Shown piece by piece: positions 35,849 to 44,139 of a stretch of DNA of 64,000 nucleotides. A program made the translations under genes and the position numbers. The DNA comes from Flavobacteriales bacterium UBA6051. GTDB taxonomy: Bacteria > Bacteroidota > Bacteroidia > Flavobacteriales_D > Crocinitomicaceae. Under the pieces are notes generated by a model that searched no databases, had not been told where the DNA came from, and saw only the letters and a program-made list of their open reading frames with translations. The stretch covers positions 341,397 through 405,396 of the forward strand of contig DIYP01000007.1 in NCBI GenBank assembly GCA_002427735.1, in the 5' to 3' direction. The number at the start of each line of letters is the position of its first letter. Position 1 is the first letter of the stretch.

Positions 35849-36493
35849 ATGCAAGATTCGTTTAAGTATAAGGGAATGCGGAAGAAGCTCATTCAAGAGC
35901 TTCAGAGTAAAGGTATCAAGGATGAAAAGGTACTAGATGCCTTCGAGGCTGTTCCGCGTCATTATTTCCTTGACAACGCTTTTGCAGAACAGGCGTATTC
36001 CAATATGGCGTTTCAAATTGGTTCAGGACAAACGATAAGTCATCCATATACGGTGGCATTTCAGACTGAATTACTAGATCTGAAGAAGGGTGACAAGGTG
36101 CTTGAAATAGGCACAGGGTCTGGGTTTCAAACTTCTATTCTTTGTCAGATAGGGGCGAAAGTTTTTAGTATTGAGCGTCATAAAGAATTACATCTAAAGG
36201 CGAAAAGAGTTTTACAGCATTTGAAGTTCAATCCCAGATTAAGCTTTGGGGATGGATTTAAAGGACTCCCGGCATTTGCCCCCTTTGATAAAGTCATCAT
36301 TACCTGTGGTGCTCCTTATATTCCACAAGCGCTTGTCGATCAATTGAAAGTAGGAGGAATAATGATTATTCCTATTGGAGAAGGAGAGGAGCAACAAATG
36401 AAGCGCATTGTGAAAAAATCTGAAACAGAAATAGCAGAAGAAGATTTCGGCGTATTCAAATTTGTTCCAATGCTAGAGAACAAGGTGAAGTAA
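35849..36493 (+). CDS. pcm: Protein-L-isoaspartate O-methyltransferase
   Basis: This enzyme uses S-adenosylmethionine to repair isoaspartyl residues in aged proteins. The 214-residue sequence is full length. Seen: AVPRHYFLDNAFAEQAYSN, then GSGQTISHPYTVAFQTELL, the SAM loop VLEIGTGSGFQTSIL (about 88-102), and FDKVIITCGAPYIPQALVDQ. These are the family's conserved blocks in order. It is a single gene with its own promoter and terminator. Confidence 0.94.
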   Translation: MQDSFKYKGMRKKLIQELQSKGIKDEKVLDAFEAVPRHYFLDNAFAEQAYSNMAFQIGSGQTISHPYTVAFQTELLDLKKGDKVLEIGTGSGFQTSILCQIGAKVFSIERHKELHLKAKRVLQHLKFNPRLSFGDGFKGLPAFAPFDKVIITCGAPYIPQALVDQLKVGGIMIIPIGEGEEQQMKRIVKKSETEIAEEDFGVFKFVPMLENKVK

Positions 36494-36503
36494 GCTCAAT
36501 TCA

Positions 36504-36535
36504 TAAAAAAAGAGCGCTTAAAAAAGCGCCCTTTT
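36504..36535. terminator. Terminator between pcm and trxB
   Basis: A 6-bp core stem (GCGCTT at 36514-36519, AAGCGC at 36524-36529) lies between an A-run and a T-run and separates two convergent genes. Confidence 0.75.
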
Positions 36536-36564
36536 CAAAATCAAAAATACAATTGAAGATATGC

Positions 36565-37515
36565 TTAGCCTTCTTTTGCAGCTAAGTATCTTTCTGCGTC
36601 AAGTGCGGCCATACAACCTGTACCTGCTGCAGTTACAGCTTGTCGGTATGTTTTGTCAGCAGCGTCTCCAGCAACAAATACACCGGGAACATTTGTTTTG
36701 CTCGTTCCAGGTTGAGCATATTCAATATACCCTGTTTCATCAAGGTTTATATAATCCTTAAAAATGTCCGTATTTGGCTTGTGGCCTATGGCAACAAAGA
36801 ATCCAGTACACGGAATTTCTTTTTCTTCACCTGTTTTGTTATTCTTCACTCTTACACCGCTAACTACTTGTCCATCTCCCAATACTTCTTCTGTCTCAGT
36901 ATTATACAAGATTTCAATATTCTCCGTTTTGCGAACACGTTCCGCCATGATCTTCGATGCTCTGAATTCATCTCTTCGAACCAGCATAGTCACTTTTGTG
37001 CACAACTTGGAAAGGTAATGTGCTTCTTCACATGCTGAATCTCCCGCACCAACTATTACCGTCTCTTGTCCGCGATAGAAGAAGCCATCACAAACTGCAC
37101 AGGCAGAAACGCCTCCACCATTTTTTAAGTAAAGTTGTTCACTTTCGAGTCCCAGGTATTTTGCTGACGCTCCAGTAGAAATGATCACTGTATCAGCATG
37201 AATTTCTGTTCCATCTTCTACCCAACATTTATGTACATCTCCTGAAAAATCAACTTTTGTTATAAAGCCAAATCGAACATCCGTTTCGAATCTTTTTGCT
37301 TGAGCTTCCAGCTGAACCATCATTTCCGGACCAGTAACACCATCAGGATAACCCGGGAAGTTTTCCACTTCATTGGTTGTTGTCAGCTGCCCTCCAGGTT
37401 GCATGCCCTGGTATAAAACAGGCTTCATTTCAGCACGTGCAGCATATATGGCAGCCGTATATCCTGCTGGTCCTGAACCGATGATTAGGCATTTAACTTT
37501 TTCTACTTCACTCAT
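36565..37515 (-). CDS. trxB: Thioredoxin-disulfide reductase
   Basis: This 316-residue flavoenzyme reduces thioredoxin with NADPH. The FAD motif GSGPAG is at 13-18, the redox pair is C139-A-V-C142 (SACAVCDGFF), and the NADPH motif VGAGDSACEEA follows. The C-terminal FVAGDAADKTYRQAVTAAGTG completes FAD binding. Length and motifs are standard for the low-molecular-weight type. A -7 box lies 42 bases upstream. Confidence 0.95.
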   Translation of the reverse strand: MSEVEKVKCLIIGSGPAGYTAAIYAARAEMKPVLYQGMQPGGQLTTTNEVENFPGYPDGVTGPEMMVQLEAQAKRFETDVRFGFITKVDFSGDVHKCWVEDGTEIHADTVIISTGASAKYLGLESEQLYLKNGGGVSACAVCDGFFYRGQETVIVGAGDSACEEAHYLSKLCTKVTMLVRRDEFRASKIMAERVRKTENIEILYNTETEEVLGDGQVVSGVRVKNNKTGEEKEIPCTGFFVAIGHKPNTDIFKDYINLDETGYIEYAQPGTSKTNVPGVFVAGDAADKTYRQAVTAAGTGCMAALDAERYLAAKEG

Positions 37516-37557
37516 TACTCTATTTTGTTTTAAAATCGTTCGTTATAATATGACGAG

Positions 37558-37565
37558 CAAATTTA
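37558..37565 (-). promoter_or_regulatory. TAnnTTTG -7 box for trxB
   Basis: The minus strand reads TAAATTTG, an exact match 42 bases before the trxB start. Confidence 0.5.
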
Positions 37566-37668
37566 ATTTTTTCTTACGATTGAATAATAAATGTCTTATC
37601 AAGTGTTAAAAGTGTAGGAATACAAGTTAGTTAATCCTAATTCATTTTGTATTTCCTAAAAAGAACAG

Positions 37669-37676
37669 TAGCTTTG
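37669..37676 (+). promoter_or_regulatory. TAnnTTTG -7 box for the helicase gene
   Basis: TAGCTTTG is an exact match, 25 bases before the ATG at 37702. Confidence 0.5.
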
Positions 37677-37701
37677 TAGCCGCTTTTTTGCAAGATATTT
37701 T

Positions 37702-39213
37702 ATGATCGACACCGAACTTTACGAGGCCAAAACGCTGTATCCATTTCAAGAATCAACTGTTAAAACAATTCTTGAAGAATTGGAGGCTAACGGTAAGAAT
37801 TTCAACTTGTTATTTCAACTACCTACGGGTGGAGGGAAGACAGTTATTTTCTCCGAAATTACACGTAGATATATTGAAAAATCAAAAGAAAAGGTATTGA
37901 TCCTGACACATCGAATCGAGTTGTCAGTTCAAACTTCTCGTCAGCTTTCGGCAATTGGTGTCAATAATAAGGTTATCAACAGTGAGGTAAAGGAAATTCC
38001 AGATCAAGATCAATATCAGTGCTTTATTGCAATGGTTGAAACCTTGAACAATCGTTTAAACGATGATGAGAACTTTATTCAAAATATCGGATTGGTAATT
38101 GTCGATGAAGCCCACTACAACAGCTTTAGAAAGATTTTTCAGTTTTATGAAAACGCAAATATTTTAGGGGTTACGGCAACTCCGCTGAGTAGTAATAAGG
38201 CGTTACCGCTGAACGACAACTATAATAAACTCATCGTTGGTGAGAGTATTTCTTCCTTGATTGAAGGGGGGTACCTGGCTGATGCAGATTCGTACACGTA
38301 TGATGTAAATCTACACGGACTTAAAATTGGTTCGAATGGTGACTTTACAGTAAGTAGTTCAGACGTAGTTTATGGAAACTATTTCATGCAAGAAAAACTG
38401 CTTTTTGCTTATGAAGAAGTAGCTGTTGGAAATAAAACCTTGATTTTTAATTCAGGTATTGATACTTCCATGCGTGTTGAAGAGACATTTAAAAAACGCG
38501 GTTATAAGATTCGTCATCTCGATTCAACGTTCAGTGATAAGGACCGTAAAGATGTCTTGCGTTGGTTCAAGGTTACTCCTGATGCCATATTGACTTCAGT
38601 TGGAATCTTGACCACAGGATTTGACGAGCCAACGGTTAACACGATCATTTTGAATAGAGCAACGCGTTCATTGACCTTGTATCATCAAATGATCGGTCGC
38701 GGATCGAGAAAACTTCCTAAAAAGGATCGATTCAAATTAATTGATCTTGGAAACAATGTACGCCGCTTCGGGCTTTGGCAGGATTATATCAATTGGCAAG
38801 ATGCATTTAGATTTCCAGATCGTTTCCTTGAGGCTCGTTTGAGTGAAGTGGAGGATATTGAATTTGAAGTCGAATTCGAGTTTCCTCGAGGTTCAGAAGA
38901 GGTATTAGACCTTTCCAGACTGGAGGCTTTCAATATCAAGGATGTTTATTATGATTGTATTGATAACGGATTGAAAGGGAAAGAAGCCGTTGATCGCTCT
39001 CTTGAGAATCATTTTGAAGTTATTCGCGATGCTGCTGAAGACTATTTTCATGGCTTGGAGTTAATGCAATTATTGAAAGATCATATCGAGCATCGTTTAA
39101 AGCATTATACAAAGTGCATTACTAAAAGCACGCCCAATTATTATAAGTACATTATCGATACTTATACACGTCAATTACAGCAGAAACTTCGAGCTGTATT
39201 GGATGACGAATAA
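37702..39213 (+). CDS. Superfamily 2 DEAD/DEAH-box helicase
   Basis: This 503-residue protein has the SF2 helicase motifs: a Q-like region (LYPFQESTVKTI), motif I PTGGGKT (41-47), motif II VDEAHY, motif III GVTATP, and motif VI QMIGRGSRK. The layout is that of the type III restriction/UvrB-like branch (ResIII plus Helicase_C). The C-terminal 110 residues are acidic and helical with no recognised domain. No methylase or nuclease neighbour is present, so a restriction role is not indicated; DNA or RNA remodelling is likely. Confidence 0.88.
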   Translation: MIDTELYEAKTLYPFQESTVKTILEELEANGKNFNLLFQLPTGGGKTVIFSEITRRYIEKSKEKVLILTHRIELSVQTSRQLSAIGVNNKVINSEVKEIPDQDQYQCFIAMVETLNNRLNDDENFIQNIGLVIVDEAHYNSFRKIFQFYENANILGVTATPLSSNKALPLNDNYNKLIVGESISSLIEGGYLADADSYTYDVNLHGLKIGSNGDFTVSSSDVVYGNYFMQEKLLFAYEEVAVGNKTLIFNSGIDTSMRVEETFKKRGYKIRHLDSTFSDKDRKDVLRWFKVTPDAILTSVGILTTGFDEPTVNTIILNRATRSLTLYHQMIGRGSRKLPKKDRFKLIDLGNNVRRFGLWQDYINWQDAFRFPDRFLEARLSEVEDIEFEVEFEFPRGSEEVLDLSRLEAFNIKDVYYDCIDNGLKGKEAVDRSLENHFEVIRDAAEDYFHGLELMQLLKDHIEHRLKHYTKCITKSTPNYYKYIIDTYTRQLQQKLRAVLDDE

Positions 39214-39302
39214 ATAGTCTTATTGCAATTTATTTCATGTGAAATGTGGAATTTGAACCAATTCCTCATCTTGTTGTATATGCTTATACAACAACATTCA
39301 CT

Positions 39303-40208
39303 ATGAAAAATTTTGGAGTTTCAGAGCCTTGCGCTGAAAAATGGTCAGAAATGAGTCCTACTGAGAAAGGAGCATTCTGTCAACGATGTGCGATTGAAGT
39401 AATCGACTTCTCGACTAAAACAGCATCAGAGATCAGAGAAATCTTACGAGAAAACACTGGGAATCGCATATGCGGTAGAATGACGCTTGAGCAAGAGGCA
39501 CAAATAAATAGGGAATTTGACCTTTGGCAAATGAATGACAAGCGTTCGATTACGCGTCTGATGACGCTTGCACTTATTGTTGTTTTTGGTTTCTCATTGT
39601 TCAGTTGCTCGAGTCAGGAAGATAAAATGGCTATTCAACAAATTCAAAGGGTAGTGCAGAAAATAGATGTCAAAGCACCTGAAAAGAGTTCTGAATCAAT
39701 AGAGTTAGCACCCACGAAAGTCTATTATGCGAATATTCAAAGAACGAATGCAGACGAAGAATTAAAAGCCTTAGAAGAGGATGTCTATGAAGATAAAGTG
39801 ATTCTTAAGGAGGTGGCGATTGAAGCTCATGTGTTACATCAAGAAGAAATGGTTACAATGGGAGTTGTTGCAGTTTCGCAGGAATTCGACCATTATTTGG
39901 AGCAAGTTGATATTGAACCTGAATATGATTCAAATGGAAGGTTAATCCCTGACGAGTACGGTGCAAAAGTATTTCCAAACCCAGCGTTTGAAGCAGCAAC
40001 TTATGAGCTTCAGATGCCGAAGAAAAGAAAAGTCCTAATTGCACTCTATAATGATATGGGTGGTTTAGTTCAGGAGATATATCAAGGTAAGCTAAATGCA
40101 GGCACACATCACTTTGATTTAAATCTAATTGATCGACCAGCTGGAAGTTATTATCTGATTGTTCGCTCCAAAGATTTTACAGAATCAACGCAGTTCATTA
40201 AGCTGTAA
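39303..40208 (+). CDS. Four-Cys domain, internal lipobox and T9SS tail protein (paralogue A)
   Basis: This 301-residue protein has an unusual order of parts. Residues 1-75 hold four Cys (C10, C26, C29, C57) with the block MSPTEKGAFCQRC and EVIDFS, a likely zinc-binding domain. Residues 84-101 form a hydrophobic helix ending LFSC (C102) followed by SSQED, which looks like a complete lipoprotein signal placed internally. After a Glu-rich linker, the last 75 residues (VFPNPAFEAATY to SYYLIVRSKDFT and STQFIKL) form a type A T9SS sorting domain. A GTG at 39246 extends the frame, but the ATG at 39303 aligns with the paralogue. Function unknown. Confidence 0.75.
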   Translation: MKNFGVSEPCAEKWSEMSPTEKGAFCQRCAIEVIDFSTKTASEIREILRENTGNRICGRMTLEQEAQINREFDLWQMNDKRSITRLMTLALIVVFGFSLFSCSSQEDKMAIQQIQRVVQKIDVKAPEKSSESIELAPTKVYYANIQRTNADEELKALEEDVYEDKVILKEVAIEAHVLHQEEMVTMGVVAVSQEFDHYLEQVDIEPEYDSNGRLIPDEYGAKVFPNPAFEAATYELQMPKKRKVLIALYNDMGGLVQEIYQGKLNAGTHHFDLNLIDRPAGSYYLIVRSKDFTESTQFIKL

Positions 40209-40218
40209 ATAAGTGAAG

Positions 40219-41148
40219 ATGGAAAAGCCAGCTATTGGAATTCAACATCCTTGCTCGGTTCCTTGGGAAGAGATGAACCCGACGCAAAAAGGAGCCTTTT
40301 GCAATAAATGTTCAAAAGAAGTAATTGATTTTACACAGCTTTCTCCGTTAGAAATTAAGTCCGTTTTATCTAAAACAGTGGACCAAAGGACTTGTGTGCA
40401 GATGCACCCGAGGCAAGAAGCAGAGTTGAATAGAGATTTCGAACTGTGGTTACGTAGTAAACATTTCATGAGGCGAACAGCTCTTTTCTCTATTCTAATC
40501 GTATTTGGCTTATCTCTGTTCAGTTGTGGTTCAGAAGAAGCTAAATCAGAAATCAGACAATTGCAGAGAGCTGCAAGTAACATTGAATTGTCAGAAATTG
40601 ATCAGTCTGACAAACTCGTGGATATAACTTCAGAAGTATACGAAGTTGTTTTACCGCCGGTATTGGAGTTAGACGATTTAGAAGAGTTAGGAGAGTTAGA
40701 AGAGGAGGAGGGGTGGCTCGACAATATCGAAATTGAGGTGGTTGCTGAAAGCATTTCTGAGAAAGAAACTGTTACCGTTCATGAAGTAGTAACGCGTGGC
40801 GATTTAATCGCGTATCACCCGGAATTTTCAGATTTCATCTTAACAACCTCGAGTGAAACAAAATATGATGAAAATGGTATTCCAATTCCTAAGGAGTATT
40901 CATCGAAATTATACCCAAATCCTGCAGAAACAGAATCACATTTGGAATTAGGACTTCCAAGAGGGGGGAAGTATTCAGTTATGCTCTACACAGCGGAAGG
41001 TAAATTCGTGAAAGAAATATTTCACGGGCGACTGAAAGCCGGAACCCGAAAAATCAATATTTCATTAGTAGATGAGATGTCAGGAACGTACATTGTGACT
41101 ATTCACTCAAGAAAGTACAGTAATTCTGTAAACTTATTGAAGCTTTAG
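40219..41148 (+). CDS. Four-Cys domain, internal lipobox and T9SS tail protein (paralogue B)
   Basis: This 309-residue tandem paralogue starts 10 bases after gene A. The Cys spacing is identical (C12, C28, C31, C59: x15, x2, x27), with MNPTQKGAFCNKC and EVIDFT. The hydrophobic segment ends LFSC (C103) followed by GSEEA. The linker is very acidic (LEDDLEEL-like runs near residue 150-165). The tail, YPNPAETESHLELGLPR to SGTYIVTI and NLLKL, is a T9SS type A sorting domain. An in-frame GTG lies two codons upstream at 40213; the ATG at 40219 is used here. Likely co-transcribed with gene A; function unknown. Confidence 0.75.
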   Translation: MEKPAIGIQHPCSVPWEEMNPTQKGAFCNKCSKEVIDFTQLSPLEIKSVLSKTVDQRTCVQMHPRQEAELNRDFELWLRSKHFMRRTALFSILIVFGLSLFSCGSEEAKSEIRQLQRAASNIELSEIDQSDKLVDITSEVYEVVLPPVLELDDLEELGELEEEEGWLDNIEIEVVAESISEKETVTVHEVVTRGDLIAYHPEFSDFILTTSSETKYDENGIPIPKEYSSKLYPNPAETESHLELGLPRGGKYSVMLYTAEGKFVKEIFHGRLKAGTRKINISLVDEMSGTYIVTIHSRKYSNSVNLLKL

Positions 41149-41154
41149 CTCGGG

Positions 41155-41778
41155 TCAATAATTTAGAATAATCTCTGTTGTATCGAAAGCCGTTGCAAAC
41201 TCCGATTTTACACCCTGTCCGCCTCCAAGGATATTATAGAGATAGGAAAAAGTGGTATTTCCATCAGTAGCGCAACGAATGACAGTATCGACAACACCTG
41301 TTAATATTTGCTGTTCTGTTGGGTGACACTCAAAACATCCAGATTTTCCCGATTGTTTTGTATAAGATAGAATATCTGTTGAGGCATTCGGTACCTCATT
41401 CGTAAAACGTAATTTGACCCAAGCCTTCGCAGTGGTTGAAAAATTCTCTACGTTATCTTGCTCAATACTTAAATCATTGAAAAAAATACTCTCCTCAATA
41501 GTAAAGTACCCTGACTTTTCAGCGATTAGAGTATAAGATTCTGCCTGATTACGTGGAAAGGTAAAGCTGTATTTGCCGTCACTTCCGAGAGTTGACGTGC
41601 CTATAAGAGTAGTGCCCGTATTACCGGCAGCTACTTCATACAAAGAAACGCTTGCACCAGAAAGTGGTTGGTCAAATGTAGTGTCTGTTAAAATACCAAT
41701 GACCGTAAACTCTGCTTTTCCTTTTTTACAAGCAAAAAGTAAGCAAGCAGATGCAACTATAATAAGGAGAGATCTCAT
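41155..41778 (-). CDS. Lipoprotein with carboxypeptidase-regulatory-like domain and a CxxCH motif
   Basis: This 207-residue lipoprotein has the signal MRSLLIIVASACLLFAC (lipid Cys 17). Residues 25-95 resemble a carboxypeptidase-regulatory-like or Ig-like domain: IGILTDTTFDQPLSGASVSLYE, then GKYSFTFP and YTLIAEKSGYF. The C-terminal half contains SGCFECHP (a single CxxCH) and a later Cys (IRCATDG). CxxCH is the c-type heme attachment motif, but with one copy and no axial ligand I can name, zinc or disulfide bonding is as likely. Convergent with the T9SS-tail genes; function unknown. Confidence 0.7.
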   Translation of the reverse strand: MRSLLIIVASACLLFACKKGKAEFTVIGILTDTTFDQPLSGASVSLYEVAAGNTGTTLIGTSTLGSDGKYSFTFPRNQAESYTLIAEKSGYFTIEESIFFNDLSIEQDNVENFSTTAKAWVKLRFTNEVPNASTDILSYTKQSGKSGCFECHPTEQQILTGVVDTVIRCATDGNTTFSYLYNILGGGQGVKSEFATAFDTTEIILNY

Positions 41779-41938
41779 ACCTAGAAAAATGAATAAAGGT
41801 CAAGATACTGAAATCCCCGCAATTAAAGAAATGAAGAAGGGGGTGTTAAAATGTTTTTAGCATTTTTTTTCAAAAATTGAATTAACACTTCGGGATTTTA
41901 TCTATATTGGCGGCTATAACTTAAAACTATTATTTATT

Positions 41939-42325
41939 ATGTCAGAAGAAAACGCAGTAAAACCAGAAGGTAAAGGTTTAGCAATTGGAGGATTTGTACT
42001 ATCATTGGTAGGTTTGATCTTCGCAAGTATGATCATGGGTATCGTTCTTATCGGTATGGCTACTGGTGGAGGTAAAGGACTTGCTTATTTTTGGGTAGTT
42101 CTTTGTCTTGGTAGTGTTGTACTATCTGCAATGGGTATGATGAAGCTTGGTAAAACAGGTGGGAAGAGAGGATTGGCTATCGCTGGTTTGATCATCGGTA
42201 TCGTAGCTACAATCTGGAGTGTTATCATGTTGATGGGACTTAGCGCTGTGGAAGCAGGTGTTGGTGAAGGTTTCGATGAGCTTGAGAACGCACTTGAGAA
42301 CCTTGAAGATCTAGAGAATCTATAA
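41939..42325 (+). CDS. DUF4190-like small membrane protein
   Basis: This 128-residue protein has three hydrophobic helices rich in Gly, Ala and Ile: GLAIGGFVLSLVGLIFA, AYFWVVLCLGSVVLSA and GLAIAGLIIGIVATIWS. The repeated GLAIxGxxxxxxG pattern is typical of DUF4190 proteins. It ends in an acidic tail with repeats of LENxLEDLEN. It has its own terminator. A near-match -7 box (TATATTGG, 41903-41910) is upstream. First of five small membrane proteins in a row; function unknown. Confidence 0.7.
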   Translation: MSEENAVKPEGKGLAIGGFVLSLVGLIFASMIMGIVLIGMATGGGKGLAYFWVVLCLGSVVLSAMGMMKLGKTGGKRGLAIAGLIIGIVATIWSVIMLMGLSAVEAGVGEGFDELENALENLEDLENL

Positions 42326-42344
42326 TAGAGAATCTATCAGATTA

Positions 42345-42377
42345 TAAAGAAAGCCTCCCATTTGGGGGGCTTTTTTT
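42345..42377 (+). terminator. Terminator after the DUF4190-like gene
   Basis: A 7-bp stem (GCCTCCC at 42353-42359, GGGGGGC at 42364-42370, one T-G pair) with a 4-base loop is followed by seven T residues. Confidence 0.88.
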
Positions 42378-42403
42378 GTGCTAGCATTTTTCACTTTATT
42401 TTC

Positions 42404-42411
42404 TAACTTCG
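42404..42411 (+). promoter_or_regulatory. -7 box variant (TAnnTTCG) for the small-membrane-protein cluster
   Basis: TAACTTCG lies 22 bases before the ATG at 42434, right after the terminator of the preceding gene. Confidence 0.35.
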
Positions 42412-42433
42412 CAAACCGCTTTAAACATTGGAA

Positions 42434-42934
42434 ATGACAGACGAATTGGACTTGTTGGATAATGGAGTAAATCCCAAACAGTTTTCTGGAAAACGACCTC
42501 AATTTTTGCAGGTGCTCTGTATTCTCACTTTTGTTGGTGCAGGACTTGGACTTATCTACAGTTTTTTTCAAATGTTTCTTGTTTCAAGTATGGAAGGACT
42601 CTTTACAGCCATTGATGTCAATCCATCCGATGGAGACAATGAGTTCTTTGATGTGTATAGATGGATGAAGTTGGCTGTTTATGCTGGTATAATCGGTAAT
42701 GTGCTATGCTTAGCAGGAGCAATTGTTATGTGGAACCTTAGAAAAGTAGGGTATTACATTTACGTATTAGGACAAGCACTTCCTTTACTGATTACGATAC
42801 TTACCTTTTTTAGCGTTAGTGGAGGAATGCCCGGTGGCTTTGGAATGTTTGGAATCATTGGATCTGTTTTTATGGCACTTTTCCCAGTGGCTTTCATCGT
42901 CATGTATGGACTTAACCTTAAATATTTAAGATAA
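42434..42934 (+). CDS. Small four-helix membrane protein (paralogue 1)
   Basis: This 166-residue protein starts MTDELDLLDNG. A TTG two codons upstream also opens the frame, but ATG fits the neighbours, which start MDELEVIDG and MDELDDLLDPG. Four hydrophobic segments: FLQVLCILTFVGAGLGLIYS, LAVYAGIIGNVLCLAGAIVM, GYYIYVLGQALPLLITIL and a C-terminal GSVFMALFPVAFIVMYGL. It is a clear paralogue of the next gene, which overlaps it by one base. Unknown function, no catalytic motif. Confidence 0.72.
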   Translation: MTDELDLLDNGVNPKQFSGKRPQFLQVLCILTFVGAGLGLIYSFFQMFLVSSMEGLFTAIDVNPSDGDNEFFDVYRWMKLAVYAGIIGNVLCLAGAIVMWNLRKVGYYIYVLGQALPLLITILTFFSVSGGMPGGFGMFGIIGSVFMALFPVAFIVMYGLNLKYLR

Positions 42935-43446
42935 TGGATGAATTAGAAGTAATAGATGGGCAATCGTCAATGAGTAATCCTCAAGGAGCAAGTAAAGGTG
43001 GAATTCCTGTTTTTTTAAAAGTACTATGTATACTGACTTTTGTTGGTTCAGGCCTGGGAATTCTTGGTGCATTTATAAACATGGCAACAAAAAAGATGAC
43101 TGAACGAACATTTCAATCGATGAATCGTTTTGGTTCTGATTTATTTGACACCGTTGGATTTAACTTAGATGAAATGATGAGATGGCAAACATACATGAAT
43201 GTTGCGAACCTGATAGGGGCATTGCTTTGCCTTGCTGGCGCACTCATGATGTGGAGGCTCAAGAAAATCGGCTTTTACCTATATGTACCAGGCGCGATCA
43301 TTCCGGCTATTGTATCAGCAATAGGCGTTCAGTATATGATGTCTGGTTTTATGTCAGGATTAGGAACTGCCGGCGCGGTAATTGGAGGCCTCATCTCCGT
43401 AGCCTTTGTAATAATGTATGGATTAAACTTTAAACACTTGAAATAA
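42934..43446 (+). CDS. Small four-helix membrane protein (paralogue 2)
   Basis: This 170-residue protein is a tandem copy of the preceding one: FLKVLCILTFVGSGLGILGA, LIGALLCLAGALMMWRLKKI, GFYLYVPGAIIPAIVSAIG and a C-terminal ISVAFVIMYGLNFKHLK line up with the same segments of paralogue 1 (which ends FIVMYGLNLKYLR). Its ATG overlaps the previous stop by one base, and its own stop overlaps the next ATG by one base, so the genes form one translational unit. Confidence 0.72.
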   Translation: MDELEVIDGQSSMSNPQGASKGGIPVFLKVLCILTFVGSGLGILGAFINMATKKMTERTFQSMNRFGSDLFDTVGFNLDEMMRWQTYMNVANLIGALLCLAGALMMWRLKKIGFYLYVPGAIIPAIVSAIGVQYMMSGFMSGLGTAGAVIGGLISVAFVIMYGLNFKHLK

Positions 43447-43799
43447 TGGATGAATTAGATGACCTTTTAGACCCGGGGGTAAAACAAACGAATACGAATA
43501 ACACAGGCGGAGGAACAGGTGTTTTAAAAAATGCCAACGGAATTCTTGCGTTGGGAATCATTTCCATTGCTGTATGCTGGCTGTATGCAATCCCAGGGCT
43601 TGTTTGTGGAATTATTGCGCTTGCTTTGTTTAAAGGAACAAAAGCACAATACCTTTCTGATCCGGCTAAATATGAGGCATCCTATAAAAATGCCAAAGCA
43701 GGATACATTTGTGCAATTATTGGGACATCTTTATCAGCACTTTACTTCCTGTTCATCATCTTTATTGTAGTTGGTGTTGTAAGTGGATCACGTTGGTAG
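43446..43799 (+). CDS. CCC-motif (DUF4190-type) membrane protein
   Basis: This 117-residue protein has an acidic leader (MDELDDLLDPGV), an Asn/Thr/Gly linker (TNTNNTGGGTG) and two long hydrophobic segments (ALGIISIAVCWLYAIPGLVC and AGYICAIIGTSLSALYFLFI). Between them YLSDPAKYEASYKNAKAG is a conserved feature of Bacteroidota CCC-motif/DUF4190 proteins. It is the third gene in a chain of one-base overlaps. Function unknown. Confidence 0.72.
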   Translation: MDELDDLLDPGVKQTNTNNTGGGTGVLKNANGILALGIISIAVCWLYAIPGLVCGIIALALFKGTKAQYLSDPAKYEASYKNAKAGYICAIIGTSLSALYFLFIIFIVVGVVSGSRW

Positions 43800-44071
43800 A
43801 ATGTAGCTGGAAGTCGACATTTGGGGTAGATTGTTTGACCTGTGGGTTTCAACGTTCAGTAGAGTTGTTATTACACGGCGATCTATGGGGGAGTATAATT
43901 ATGTTCCCGGCCACCATTCCTTTACTGCTAGCTTTTATTTTACTACCAATTCACTTGTATTTTAAGCTGAAAAGAGGTGCATTAGCGCTAACATCGCTAT
44001 TCGTATTTTCAAGCTTGCTTATATTGATTAATTTTTCAATCAAACTAGCTTCTGGTAGTGCTTTTCACTAA
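43793..44071 (+). CDS. DUF2752 membrane protein
   Basis: The conserved core GVDCLTCGFQRSVELLLHGD (CxxCGxxR) is the DUF2752 signature, followed by two hydrophobic helices (IIMFPATIPLLLAFILLPIH and ALALTSLFVFSSLLILINFS). No ATG lies close in frame. A TTG at 43793 gives 92 residues (MVECSWKST) and overlaps the previous gene by 7 bases; an ATG at 43709 would overlap it by 90. The short overlap fits the other genes in the chain, so I favour TTG. Function unknown. Confidence 0.65.
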   Translation: MVECSWKSTFGVDCLTCGFQRSVELLLHGDLWGSIIMFPATIPLLLAFILLPIHLYFKLKRGALALTSLFVFSSLLILINFSIKLASGSAFH

Positions 44072-44109
44072 GATTTTTTGAAATTCCGAGGTGATTCTGC
44101 TCCTTTTGC

Positions 44110-44117
44110 TAACTTTG
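44110..44117 (+). promoter_or_regulatory. TAnnTTTG -7 box for ettA
   Basis: TAACTTTG is an exact match, 22 bases before the ATG at 44140. Confidence 0.55.
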
Positions 44118-44139
44118 ATTAAACACTCATTAATTTCAT

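Noticed and set aside
37702..39213. Helicase as part of a type III restriction system
   Set aside because: No methylase, nuclease domain or other defence gene is adjacent; neighbours are trxB and surface proteins.
41790..41861. 23-codon frame starting MNKGQDTEIPAIKEMKK
   Set aside because: Too short, no terminator or promoter attached, and no family pattern; kept out of the feature list.
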